From assembly GCA_029558215.1 (NCBI GenBank), contig JAKQFZ010000020.1, forward strand, positions 1 to 8,369: 8,369 nt of DNA. Direction: 5' to 3'. Below the pieces are notes generated by a model. It made no database searches, was not told the origin of the DNA, and saw only the letters and a program-made list of their open reading frames with translations. The stretch's first letter is position 1, and each line of letters opens with the position of its first letter. This document shows positions 1 to 6,954 of the stretch, one piece after another. A program made the position numbers and the translations under genes. This stretch comes from Candidatus Omnitrophota bacterium (GTDB lineage: Bacteria > Hinthialibacterota > Hinthialibacteria > JAKQFZ01).

Positions 1-65
1 CGGTTCGGCGTTATTCTCAGAATTGCCTGGAGCAATCGGCGCTTTTCCCGAAGTGCCATAGCAGA

Positions 66-95
66 TTGACAAGACGCCGACACATCGGCTAATAT
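66..95 (+). promoter_or_regulatory. Candidate sigma70-like promoter for the secreted protease gene
   Basis: A perfect TTGACA (-35) at 66-71 is followed, after an 18-base spacer, by TAATAT (90-95), which matches four of six bases of the -10 consensus. This would start transcription near 102 and give a leader of about 215 bases. A second possible start lies just downstream: an extended -10 of the form TGcTATGAA at 125-133 with no good -35 at normal spacing. Promoter consensus in the host is unknown, so the call rests only on similarity to E. coli-type sigma70 sites. Confidence 0.4.
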
Positions 96-300
96 TCAAG
101 TTAACATTGTGGCTGTCATCGTTGTGCTATGAATCCGTGGCACAGTCCCGATGGTGGTATATCGGCAGTCCAGCCAGCGTTGGACAGAGATTGAATGGGA
201 GGAGGTGCAGCGTCTTCGGACAGGCAATCGGATGAGTTGGTTAAGCAGGTGTCCTGATATCGTGAAATCCCCGTCTGCAGTCTCCGAATCAGGGCACAAA

Positions 301-305
301 GGAGG
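301..305 (+). promoter_or_regulatory. Ribosome binding site of the secreted protease gene
   Basis: GGAGG ends 11 bases before the ATG at 317. The spacing is slightly long, but no nearer start exists in this frame, and the signal peptide begins directly at this ATG, so the start is secure. Confidence 0.7.
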
Positions 306-316
306 ATTCTGTCATC

Positions 317-1810
317 ATGAGAAAGTCTTTTGTTGGAAAACTGGGCACTGTCTCCGTGTTCATCATATTCAGTTTTGTCTTGGCCGGTTCTGCGTCAGCG
401 CAGGCTCCAGAACCGCTTGCGTCAGTTCCGGTAAAGATTCAGAAGCCAGTGCTTCCCCCTGGAACCGGTTTTATACCACCGAATATCGATCTAAGTCATC
501 TTCAGGCGTCCATGCAGCAGAGGGATGCAGAGATCACAATCCTGCAGCCCCCTTTTTGGGATTGGCGAAGTTCGGCGGGGTCCTCCATGATTTCGCCGGT
601 CAAAAATCAGGGCTCCTGCGGAGCCTGCTATGCCTTCGCGTCCATCGCGTGTTTTGAATCAAAGATTTTGATTGGAGGCGGATCGCTCTTCGATCTATCG
701 GAAAATCACGCCAAAGAGTGCTATCTCACCGATCCCAACTGCGGTGGCGGTAACAACTATCAGATGGCGTGTCTTTTCTCTCAGACCGGAACCCAACTGG
801 AGTCCTGCAACCCTTACGTAACGTCAGACCAGTCCTGTAATACTGGATGTGCGTATCAACAGACACTGTTGGGTTGGGGAGTGATCTCGTCAAACTATGT
901 TGCAAACACAAACACACTAAAGAACTATATCTGGAACCTGGGGCCTGTATACACTTCGCTCTACGCCGGTGCTGGGCCTGGGGACCCCTGGTATGACGAA
1001 TTCGCAGCGTACAACGGAACCTATGGGCTTGCCACCACAGCATCTGCTGTCACCAACCATGCGGTCACGATCGTTGGATGGGACGATAACCAGCCCTATG
1101 ATCGAGGCCATGACGGCAGCATTGACGGGCAAGGTTGCTGGATCGTCAAGAACAGCTGGGGAACAGGGTGGGGTGGCACCTGTGGATATGGAACGGAGAA
1201 GGGCTACTTCTACATTGCCTATGCCAATGCCGAGATTGGCACCTGGGCTTCCTACATCATCAGCCATCAGAACTACGACACCTCCGGTGGACTGCTCTCC
1301 TTTGACGATGCGGGTTGGGGAAATCTCAACTGGGGTTATTCGAACACAACCTGTTGGGCTTTGTGCCGCTATGCAGCGCCATCTAACACACAGGCAACAG
1401 CCATTGAGTTCTGGACAAATGATGTCACGACAGACGTAGACGTCTATCTCTACAATGGCTTCAATCCTGCAACCACAACATTGGGAACGCTCCTGGCCAG
1501 CTCTCTGGACAACGCATTCCCCGAAGCAGGCTACCACGCTGTCAGCATCACTCCGACGAACATTGGACCCGCGTCCAATCCAGAAGCTGTTGCTGTTGTC
1601 AAGATCACCAATAGCACTTACACGTCACCTATCCCTGCAGACTACGGGAATGGTTCCCCGCCACTTGAGACCAATCGCTGTTACATCAGCCCCAACGGGA
1701 ACAATGGCAGCTGGTTCCAGACGAGCACTCACACGACGTACCCGAGTGACCTGGGCGTCAGGATTCGGACACACAATCCGCCGGCGGTCAATGAATGGAT
1801 GCAGTACTAA
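317..1810 (+). CDS. Secreted C1A (papain-like) cysteine protease with lectin-like C-terminal domain
   Basis: 497-residue exported endopeptidase. Residues 1-28 form a signal peptide (basic start, hydrophobic core, ASA-type cleavage before QAP). Residues 29-80 are a short proline-rich pro-region without the long helical inhibitor domain of classical papains. The catalytic domain runs from about 80 to 310. Gln98 lies in NQGSCGACYAF (oxyanion hole), with nucleophile Cys104, His248 in NHAVTIVGW and Asn279 in KNSWGTGWG, so the papain tetrad is complete. The residue after the nucleophile is Tyr rather than the usual Trp. Residues 311-485 are a beta-rich region opening SYIISHQNYD, which resembles the lectin-like domain that follows the peptidase domain in many prokaryotic C1 proteins. 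There are 14 cysteines, consistent with disulfides in an extracytoplasmic protein. No membrane anchor or sorting tail is seen after the domain. The gene stands alone, with a terminator downstream and the convergent esterase gene beyond it. The protease call is firm; the substrate is unknown. Confidence 0.93.
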   Translation: MRKSFVGKLGTVSVFIIFSFVLAGSASAQAPEPLASVPVKIQKPVLPPGTGFIPPNIDLSHLQASMQQRDAEITILQPPFWDWRSSAGSSMISPVKNQGSCGACYAFASIACFESKILIGGGSLFDLSENHAKECYLTDPNCGGGNNYQMACLFSQTGTQLESCNPYVTSDQSCNTGCAYQQTLLGWGVISSNYVANTNTLKNYIWNLGPVYTSLYAGAGPGDPWYDEFAAYNGTYGLATTASAVTNHAVTIVGWDDNQPYDRGHDGSIDGQGCWIVKNSWGTGWGGTCGYGTEKGYFYIAYANAEIGTWASYIISHQNYDTSGGLLSFDDAGWGNLNWGYSNTTCWALCRYAAPSNTQATAIEFWTNDVTTDVDVYLYNGFNPATTTLGTLLASSLDNAFPEAGYHAVSITPTNIGPASNPEAVAVVKITNSTYTSPIPADYGNGSPPLETNRCYISPNGNNGSWFQTSTHTTYPSDLGVRIRTHNPPAVNEWMQY

Positions 1811-1930
1811 GCAGTCTGGCACCTGCGGGCGTTCGGGTTATGCCCACTCTCTTGGATGCCTGCTGGAAGGCTGACAAGTCCCCTTGGACTGAGTGTCATT
1901 GAGAGGGAGATACCTTACGGTTGATTCAGT

Positions 1931-1983
1931 TGAAGTGAAGAACTGCTCCCGAAGTTGCGAGACGGTTCTTCACTTCGCTTTTT
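1931..1983 (+). terminator. Rho-independent terminator of the protease gene, overlapping the 3' end of the convergent esterase gene
   Basis: A perfect 12-bp stem pairs 1932-1943 (GAAGTGAAGAAC) with 1965-1976. The loop side extends the stem by pairs such as 1946-1948 with 1959-1961, and CTTTTT follows at 1978-1983. The T-tract is on the + strand, so it serves the protease gene. The 3' arm contains the stop codon of the minus-strand esterase gene (1970-1972), and the T-tract encodes the Lys-rich end of that protein. No T-tract follows the stem in the minus direction, so termination there would be weak. Confidence 0.85.
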
Positions 1984-2908
1984 GAAGGTGCTGGTCAAAC
2001 CATTCGGCAAACAGCCCGAGATCGTCCAGCCAACCTTCCCAGCCGTGTCCCTGACCCTTGCGGATGTCGAGCACGACAGGGACTTTCACCGCTTCCAAGG
2101 CGGCCTTCATGGATTCAGACTGTTGAATGGGAACAATGGGATCCTTGTCACCGTGGATAATATAGGTTGGAGGATCGTCTTCGGTGACATGTGTTATTGG
2201 CGAAATCTGTTTGGCGATCTCCAGTTTCTTCTCCTTGTCCGTGATCAAAACGTATCTGCCGCTTTTGATGTCCCATTCGGTGAAGTCAAAAGGCGCTTTG
2301 AAGGGTGCCAGTTCTTCCTGGAGCGCCATCTCAAAATCCCTTCCGGTCTGCCCGTAATTGAGAAAATCTGTCGGCCCAAAAAAGCAAGCGACTGCCTGAA
2401 CTCGGCTCGACTCGCGTTCAACGGGATCTTTGGCGTTTGCATCTCCTGCTGTGCCAGACATTCCGATGGTCAACGCCAGATGACCACCTGCCGAACTGCC
2501 CGCAAGAGCGATGCGATTGGGGTCAACTCCGTAATCGTTGGCATGGAATCGGATGAATCGAATCGCACGGTGTATGTCCTGAATGACTTCCGGAATGGTG
2601 TACTTGGGCTGGCTGCCATGTACGACGGCAAAACAGGTATAGCCCGAGGCAAGCCAGGATGCAAAACCCTCGTGGCTGACAAACTCATGCCCTGAAGTCC
2701 AGCCGCCGCTGATGATAAAGACCGCAGCAAGTCCTTTGGCGTTTTCCTTTGGGGTGAAGACGTCCAGTGTCAACGCCGTACCGAATTTCCGACCATAGAT
2801 TACGTCTTCAGCACGGGTAAAATTCTGCGGTTCTTCGGCTCTGACACAAATCGGTTTCAGCGCCCAAGGGGTTAGGATCAATACAAGAAGGAACCATTTG
2901 ATTACCAT
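1970..2908 (-). CDS. Exported alpha/beta-hydrolase, esterase/lipase of the feruloyl-esterase-like (BD-FAE) type
   Basis: 312-residue exported serine hydrolase, probably a carboxylesterase acting on acylated sugars or other small esters. Residues 1-24 are a signal peptide (VIKWFLLVLIL core, VRA cleavage site). The oxyanion-hole segment is ISGGW (about 66-70), the equivalent of HGGGW in related esterases. The nucleophile elbow is GSSAGG with Ser139. The acid is Asp256 in HGDKDPIVP and the base is His288 in GQGHGW. The segment FFGPTDF is also typical of the family. I chose the ATG at 2908 because GAGG (2919-2922) is 10 bases upstream of it. The ATG at 2917 is only one base from that site and would add three residues. 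It is the last of four co-oriented genes, 37 bases after the gene before it (28 if the ATG at 2917 is used). Its 3' end overlaps the terminator of the convergent protease gene. Fold and triad are firm; the natural substrate is inferred. Confidence 0.88.
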   Translation of the reverse strand: MVIKWFLLVLILTPWALKPICVRAEEPQNFTRAEDVIYGRKFGTALTLDVFTPKENAKGLAAVFIISGGWTSGHEFVSHEGFASWLASGYTCFAVVHGSQPKYTIPEVIQDIHRAIRFIRFHANDYGVDPNRIALAGSSAGGHLALTIGMSGTAGDANAKDPVERESSRVQAVACFFGPTDFLNYGQTGRDFEMALQEELAPFKAPFDFTEWDIKSGRYVLITDKEKKLEIAKQISPITHVTEDDPPTYIIHGDKDPIVPIQQSESMKAALEAVKVPVVLDIRKGQGHGWEGWLDDLGLFAEWFDQHLQKAK

Positions 2909-2918
2909 TCTAATCATG

Positions 2919-2922
2919 CCTC
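2919..2922 (-). promoter_or_regulatory. Ribosome binding site deciding the esterase start
   Basis: GAGG on the minus strand ends one base before the ATG at 2917, too close to serve it, and 10 bases before the ATG at 2908. This favours the second ATG and a protein three residues shorter than the longest frame. Confidence 0.5.
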
Positions 2923-2945
2923 GGTGAAGTAGTTAGTTCCAAATG

Positions 2946-3950
2946 CTATGGAACAGGCACTGCTGAAGAGTCTTCAACCTTGAACTCGATCCAGATTTTG
3001 TAGAACGAATCTGTCGCCGTCGTGAAGTTGAAGTCAAACGCAGTGTTCATATCTGATTCCTTCAATGGAATGACGCGCCAAGCATAGAGACGGCCGGGCA
3101 CAAGAGGTCCGGGAGTCTTTCGTCTTCCTAGAAACGGTTTCAAGACTTCCGGTGGTGCGTTCTCAGCCAACACTCCTTCAATATCTCGAAAAGGAGCGGG
3201 ACTGCTGGTGTCGTCATACTGCACCGTTTCCATGGCACTGAGGGCAATGGATGTGCCCGACGTCCGTCGCGCCCAGGCGATGGGATACGGCTTCTTGCCA
3301 AGCAACGAAGGCTGGATGACAGCAACATCCACCCGGTATGCCAACGCCCCGCTTTTTGCCGGCCATTGGAAGACCAAATCAGAAGCAGAAACGATAGTGG
3401 CATTGGCGGGCTGGAACTGTTCATCTATCGGCGGCTTGGGCGCAAAGGCTTCCCGCGCCAAATCTTCATCGAAAGGCACATCGCGTGGGGGCCCCTGCAT
3501 CAGAGCAAACTGATAGTCATAGGTGCCCAGATTGACCTGTTCGATCTTCGGAACATGCGCGAAAGAAAAATAGATGTTGTTGGTGTGTAGCCCAGGCTTG
3601 GTGGCGGAGCGCAGCAAGAGTTGACCACCAGGCCCTTGCACGAGTCGCAACGCAAACGTGGCGAAACTGACCGCAGCCTTGCCGTCCTCAAGATAGACAA
3701 TGTTGTAACCCGACTGAACGTCCTGCGAGCCGAAGTTCTTCTCGTCACCAGGCAGCAGATACCAATCAAAGGCGAACCGGCCGGTTGACATATCTATCTC
3801 CCGAGGCACAATCGCGCCATAGCGCTCCACTTTGCGCAGCAGCAGTATCGTTCCTGTACCGATATTGACACCGGTACCCTCCTCTGCCTGGACAAGAGGC
3901 AAAGCCACGATCATCAAACAACCCAGGATGAAGAATCTTCTCATGTTCAT
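2946..3950 (-). CDS. Exported protein of unknown function with a C-terminal Fn3-like segment
   Basis: 334 residues; I do not recognise the family. Residues 1-22 form a signal peptide (MRR, hydrophobic core, VQA cleavage before EE). Residues 25-150 are beta-rich with alternating hydrophobic strands and no catalytic signature. Residues 151-180 are proline- and acid-rich and look like a linker. From about 181 the text PANATIVSASDLVFQWPAKSG...YRVDVAV resembles a fibronectin type III-like or carbohydrate-binding beta-sandwich repeat. WRVIPL (291-296) and KIWIEF (318-323) may be later strands. The ATG at 3950 overlaps the stop codon of rsmA by one base (TAATG), and GGGAG lies 9 bases upstream, so translation is probably coupled to rsmA. 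A second ATG at 3944 would cost only two residues. The gene ends 37 bases before the esterase start. A periplasmic or surface binding role is only a guess. Confidence 0.8.
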   Translation of the reverse strand: MNMRRFFILGCLMIVALPLVQAEEGTGVNIGTGTILLLRKVERYGAIVPREIDMSTGRFAFDWYLLPGDEKNFGSQDVQSGYNIVYLEDGKAAVSFATFALRLVQGPGGQLLLRSATKPGLHTNNIYFSFAHVPKIEQVNLGTYDYQFALMQGPPRDVPFDEDLAREAFAPKPPIDEQFQPANATIVSASDLVFQWPAKSGALAYRVDVAVIQPSLLGKKPYPIAWARRTSGTSIALSAMETVQYDDTSSPAPFRDIEGVLAENAPPEVLKPFLGRRKTPGPLVPGRLYAWRVIPLKESDMNTAFDFNFTTATDSFYKIWIEFKVEDSSAVPVP

Positions 3951-4879
3951 TACCGTTCACTCCCATAGACAATTCCGTATAAGGTCAGCGCCATCCGATG
4001 AAACATCTGAGGGCTGAGCGATTCGCCTCGACGGCTGCTGTCAATGCCCATATCGGCAAAAACCCGATTCCAGTCCTCTGCCGACACAGACGGCCAACCT
4101 TCGGGCATCAGTGTTCTTAGCATTTTCCGACGTTTTGCGAAAGCCTGAAAGACAACTCGATGCAGAAATTCGGGAAAATCGTCTGGCAAGGGGCTCCCCA
4201 GATGGCCAAAGGGATTCTCTCGGGTCACCAGACTTAAGAACGCCGATCGCACTTCGGGTCTGGGCAGGAAGACAGTTGGACTGATATCCATCAACAGTGC
4301 TGGTTCGAAATACGTCTGAACCATTACGCTAAGTTTGCCATAGGCTTTGTCTTTTGCCCCTGGGTGAGCAACAATTCGTTCTCCGACTTCCTTCTGCACC
4401 AAAAGCAGCATTCGGTCAATATGACGGCGATGCTCCAGAAGATGCACGAGAATTGGTGTTGTCTCGCAATAGGGCAGGTTGCCATAGACCACAATGCCAC
4501 GACGCTCTTCGGCAACCCATCCCGGATCGAAACTCATGGCGCTGCCACGGATAACGACAATGTGACCCTGTATCGGCTTGGCAGCGTCCCGCAAATCCTG
4601 AACCGCCACACACGGCGCTCCAAATCGCTCGACCATGAAGTCACAGTAGCCATCGTCGAGTTCCACGGCGAAAACCTGTCGAGCACGCTCTGCAATGTCC
4701 GCCGTCATGTTCCCCAGACCAGCACCGATTTCGACGACTGTCTCCACAGGAGAGAAATTCGAAAGCCGAAGAATCTTGCGCACGGTGTTCTCGTCCACAA
4801 GGAAATTCTGCCCCTTCACCTTGTGAATCGCCAAACCCCGCTCTTGAATAATGTCTCGAACCTGTGCCGCTGTGAGCAT
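3950..4879 (-). CDS. rsmA: 16S rRNA (adenine-N6,N6)-dimethyltransferase RsmA/KsgA, divergent in two motifs
   Basis: 309-residue cytoplasmic SAM-dependent methyltransferase. The family dimethylates the two adjacent adenines in the 3'-terminal loop of 16S rRNA during small-subunit assembly. Seen in order: KGQNFL (22-27, the GQhFL entry motif), motif I EIGAGLG (50-56), the acidic ribose-binding site VELD (72-75), motif IV NLPY (134-137) continuing TTPIL, FLPRPEVRSAF (204-214), and the C-terminal AFAKRRKMLRTL (247-257) and RRGESLS (283-289). These identify RsmA rather than an Erm-type resistance enzyme. Two positions are odd. The usual Asp of the motif III region (QDAM/GDAL type) is Ser113 in GSAM, and the residues after NLPY are Cys-Glu rather than the usual Tyr/Asn and Ile/Val. 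Length is close to normal (about 270-300). The start ATG at 4879 has no strong ribosome binding site. Neighbours are exported hydrolases, not the pdxA, apaG or rnmV genes often found beside rsmA. Confidence 0.92.
   Translation of the reverse strand: MLTAAQVRDIIQERGLAIHKVKGQNFLVDENTVRKILRLSNFSPVETVVEIGAGLGNMTADIAERARQVFAVELDDGYCDFMVERFGAPCVAVQDLRDAAKPIQGHIVVIRGSAMSFDPGWVAEERRGIVVYGNLPYCETTPILVHLLEHRRHIDRMLLLVQKEVGERIVAHPGAKDKAYGKLSVMVQTYFEPALLMDISPTVFLPRPEVRSAFLSLVTRENPFGHLGSPLPDDFPEFLHRVVFQAFAKRRKMLRTLMPEGWPSVSAEDWNRVFADMGIDSSRRGESLSPQMFHRMALTLYGIVYGSER
3960..3964 (-). promoter_or_regulatory. Ribosome binding site of the unknown exported gene, inside the end of rsmA
   Basis: GGGAG on the minus strand lies 9 bases before the ATG at 3950. 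It falls within the codons for the last Gly-Ser-Glu of RsmA, so ribosomes finishing rsmA pass directly over the next gene's start. Confidence 0.65.
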
Positions 4880-4978
4880 GATGACCAGTAGCCTATTGTG
4901 TTAGAGCGCTCAGGTCAAATGAAAGGCGCGGCGCTCGCCGGAAAGTCTGGGGTTGGTCTGAAACTCAAACCGGCCAAA

Positions 4979-6946
4979 TCATTCTTCATCTTTTTGGATA
5001 TTCGTGAGCCACTCCGCCCACGCATCATCCACCACAGCGATCAGCGGCTTGGGCGACCAGTCGTCCTGATACATTGAAAAGCCGTTTGCTGAAGATGCTC
5101 CCAGATCCACAAACTCCCAGCCAAATCGAGTTCCGTTTTTCAGAGTGTTTTCCAGAACCGCTGGTGCCTCTTGAGCACTGTAATCCGTCCCGTTGAAAGT
5201 CATGTGTTCCATGATTGCCCAGTCGCGTCCAGTTTCCTTCATCACTTGGCGCACCGTGTCATAGGCAACCTGGTTCGGAGTCTTTCTGATCAGGTGCCAG
5301 TGCCAGTTGACCTGGATGATGTTCGGACTGGTCAGACAACTCAGGAATGTGTGCCGATTGCCAAGGCGGTTGACCATCTCCGGCCCGTCGGTCTCAAGGT
5401 AGTCAACAGCAACGAAAGCCTTCTCGCCCGCAATCTCTCGAAACGCCGCAGCATCATCATTGATCCATTGTGACAGAAACTCGGAACGAAACTGATTCCA
5501 TACCGGAAGATCACGAAACGACGCGGGAATGGGAAAACCTTCTGGCATGGGCGGACATTCGATCTGCCTGCCTGTTGCCCAAGCCTGAAATTCCTTTCGT
5601 GCATGGGTGCTGTAGCAGAGGTTTTCCGACCCCATATACTGAGGCTCCACCGTGGTCTCAAAGTAGAGGATCTTGCGAGTATCCAATGCTCGCGCAAGGG
5701 ATTTGATAAACGTATGCGCCGCTTCCCGGTATTCCCCGCAGAAGATCGAGGGAACCCGCACGCCGGTGCCATATTCGGTGTCGCTGATCGGTTTGCCATG
5801 ATCGTTGATTGCGACAGCGTTTGGATACTTCTGCCAAAACCCTTCCGGGATTTGTCCACCACCAACACCATAGGTCTCCACAGAAAGACAAGGGTAAATC
5901 CCTTTCTCGTAGAGGGTATCCATGAGACGTCTCAGCGGCTCCAAAGATACATCGGGAACTCCGTCGCCATCGGTGTCGAAGTGATGCCAATAGCAGTTAA
6001 TCTCCAGACAGTTGTAGCCCTTCTTCTTGATCGTCTCGAGATCGGCGATCAACTTGTCCACTTGCACTTCATCCGCGAAATTCCGCAGGGGCTTTCCAAT
6101 CTTCAGAAACACCCACTTGCCATTGTCGTAAAACCGACCGTTCCGAATCTGCCAGTCCTTGTAGTGGACGGCACTGTGACGCGCTTGATACTGTTGCTGG
6201 GTCACCAGATCTCGCTTGAGCAGCAGCGCCCAAGCCTGCTCCGCCCAGGTTCGGTACCCTTCCGGTTTGAGATGCAGGCCATCGTTGCTGACAGACTCAG
6301 GAAGAAACCCTTTCTCGTCACGGTAAAGGGCATGGAGATCGAGCACGTCAAGCCCCTTCTCCTGAGCCAGTGCTCGAATCAGATCATTGAACTCAGAAAT
6401 GCGGGGATTGACTTTCTCATGCCAGAAGTACTTCAGCCCGACGGGAAGAAGCGTTTGCAGGATGACCGCCGTATCGGGTTTTTTCGCGAGAATCTCTTCA
6501 ACGATTTGGCGATATCCCGCAATGCACGCTTCCGGAGTCTTGGGATCCTGCGGCAGATCGTTGACGCCGATCAACAGAAACACCGCCGACGGAGAACAAT
6601 CGAAGATACTCTCATTCATCCGATGCAGAATTCCCCGGTCATTATCGAATCCAATTCCGTCCGCGCCGATGCCACGATTCAGAACGGGCAGTCCGGGAAA
6701 GTAACCTGGCAGGGCAAATCCTTCCGTGATGGAATCCCCGACGAAGACGATGTTCCTGCGATCGGGGGGCAGCGTTGGATTTTCCTGTCGAAACTGCCCG
6801 ACTCGATTGTGGTAGTGCATAACGAAAATGCCCAGCCAGTTGATCGGCTCTTCTTCCTTTTTCTCGGCTTCCTTCTCCTGTGCCCAGACGGTCACCGAAG
6901 TCGTCAGAAGCAGAACAATGATTAGCGTCTTGATGGCAAATAACAT
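4979..6946 (-). CDS. Exported fusion of SGNH/GDSL esterase and GH42-like TIM-barrel glycosidase
   Basis: 655-residue two-domain exported enzyme. The ATG at 6946 is chosen because GGGAGG lies 8 bases upstream and a signal peptide starts there (LFAIKTLIIVLLLTTSVTVWA); a longer frame begins only at a TTG at 6982. Residues 22-34 are a charged Glu/Lys linker. Residues 60-240 are an SGNH hydrolase: nucleophile Ser72 in GDSIT, oxyanion Gly92 in NRGIGADG, Asn129 in GVND, and Asp222/His225 in DGLHL. Residues 270-640 look like a clan GH-A barrel related to GH42. The beta4 segment TTVEPQYMG offers Glu434 as acid/base, followed by a CYSTHARKEFQAW motif like the GH42 cysteine/aromatic segment. The later segment AIMEHM offers Glu580 as nucleophile. 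A calcium-loop-like DTDGDGVPD sits at 324-332. A likely role is removing acyl groups from a polysaccharide and cleaving it. The esterase call is firm. The glycosidase family and catalytic glutamates are inferred; another GH-A family is possible. Confidence 0.85.
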   Translation of the reverse strand: MLFAIKTLIIVLLLTTSVTVWAQEKEAEKKEEEPINWLGIFVMHYHNRVGQFRQENPTLPPDRRNIVFVGDSITEGFALPGYFPGLPVLNRGIGADGIGFDNDRGILHRMNESIFDCSPSAVFLLIGVNDLPQDPKTPEACIAGYRQIVEEILAKKPDTAVILQTLLPVGLKYFWHEKVNPRISEFNDLIRALAQEKGLDVLDLHALYRDEKGFLPESVSNDGLHLKPEGYRTWAEQAWALLLKRDLVTQQQYQARHSAVHYKDWQIRNGRFYDNGKWVFLKIGKPLRNFADEVQVDKLIADLETIKKKGYNCLEINCYWHHFDTDGDGVPDVSLEPLRRLMDTLYEKGIYPCLSVETYGVGGGQIPEGFWQKYPNAVAINDHGKPISDTEYGTGVRVPSIFCGEYREAAHTFIKSLARALDTRKILYFETTVEPQYMGSENLCYSTHARKEFQAWATGRQIECPPMPEGFPIPASFRDLPVWNQFRSEFLSQWINDDAAAFREIAGEKAFVAVDYLETDGPEMVNRLGNRHTFLSCLTSPNIIQVNWHWHLIRKTPNQVAYDTVRQVMKETGRDWAIMEHMTFNGTDYSAQEAPAVLENTLKNGTRFGWEFVDLGASSANGFSMYQDDWSPKPLIAVVDDAWAEWLTNIQKDEE

Positions 6947-6954
6947 GCCCAAAA

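Larger units (their letters stand above)
1..316. other. Leader region with no recognised gene
   Basis: No reading frame here has both a start with a plausible ribosome binding site and family-like protein content. The frames that cross it are shadows running into the protease gene. It holds the candidate promoter at 66-95, a purine-rich GGGAGGAGG tract near 197-205 that is not followed by a suitable start codon, and the real ribosome binding site at 301-305. No known riboswitch fold was recognised by eye. Confidence 0.5.

Noticed and set aside
22..46. Small hairpin ATTGC-ctgga-GCAAT followed by TTTT, as an upstream gene's terminator
   Set aside because: Only five base pairs, and the four Ts lie several bases away from the stem.
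151..657. 168-codon open frame on the + strand running into the protease gene
   Set aside because: It overlaps the protease in another frame, its protein has no family-like pattern, and the protease frame has the signal peptide and full catalytic tetrad.
1955..2695. 246-codon open frame antisense to the esterase gene
   Set aside because: Its start falls in the terminator stem of the protease gene and the product has no domain-like features; the minus strand has the hydrolase triad.
3918..3920. Possible lipoprotein cysteine (ILGC) in the unknown exported protein
   Set aside because: Cys11 lies in the middle of the hydrophobic core, too close to the N-terminus for a normal lipobox; an ordinary VQA cleavage site follows.
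3950..4879. Erm-type antibiotic-resistance methylase instead of RsmA
   Set aside because: The GQNFL entry, RRKMLR and RRGESLS segments and the C-terminal domain are RsmA features.
4364..4891. 175-codon open frame antisense to rsmA
   Set aside because: Its protein shows no family pattern, whereas the opposite strand carries all RsmA motifs.
4885..4917. TTGACC upstream of rsmA as a promoter
   Set aside because: The hexamers at 16-18 base spacing match the -10 consensus poorly (about three of six).
4929..4940. GC palindrome CGGCGCTCGCCG between the SGNH gene and rsmA, as a possible terminator
   Set aside because: The stem is only 4-5 bp and is followed on the minus strand by an interrupted CCTTTCATTT, not a T-tract.
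5603..6925. 440-codon open frame on the + strand antisense to the SGNH-glycosidase gene
   Set aside because: Long, but a shadow: no ribosome binding site or recognisable domain, while the minus-strand frame has complete SGNH motifs, a signal peptide and a GGGAGG site.
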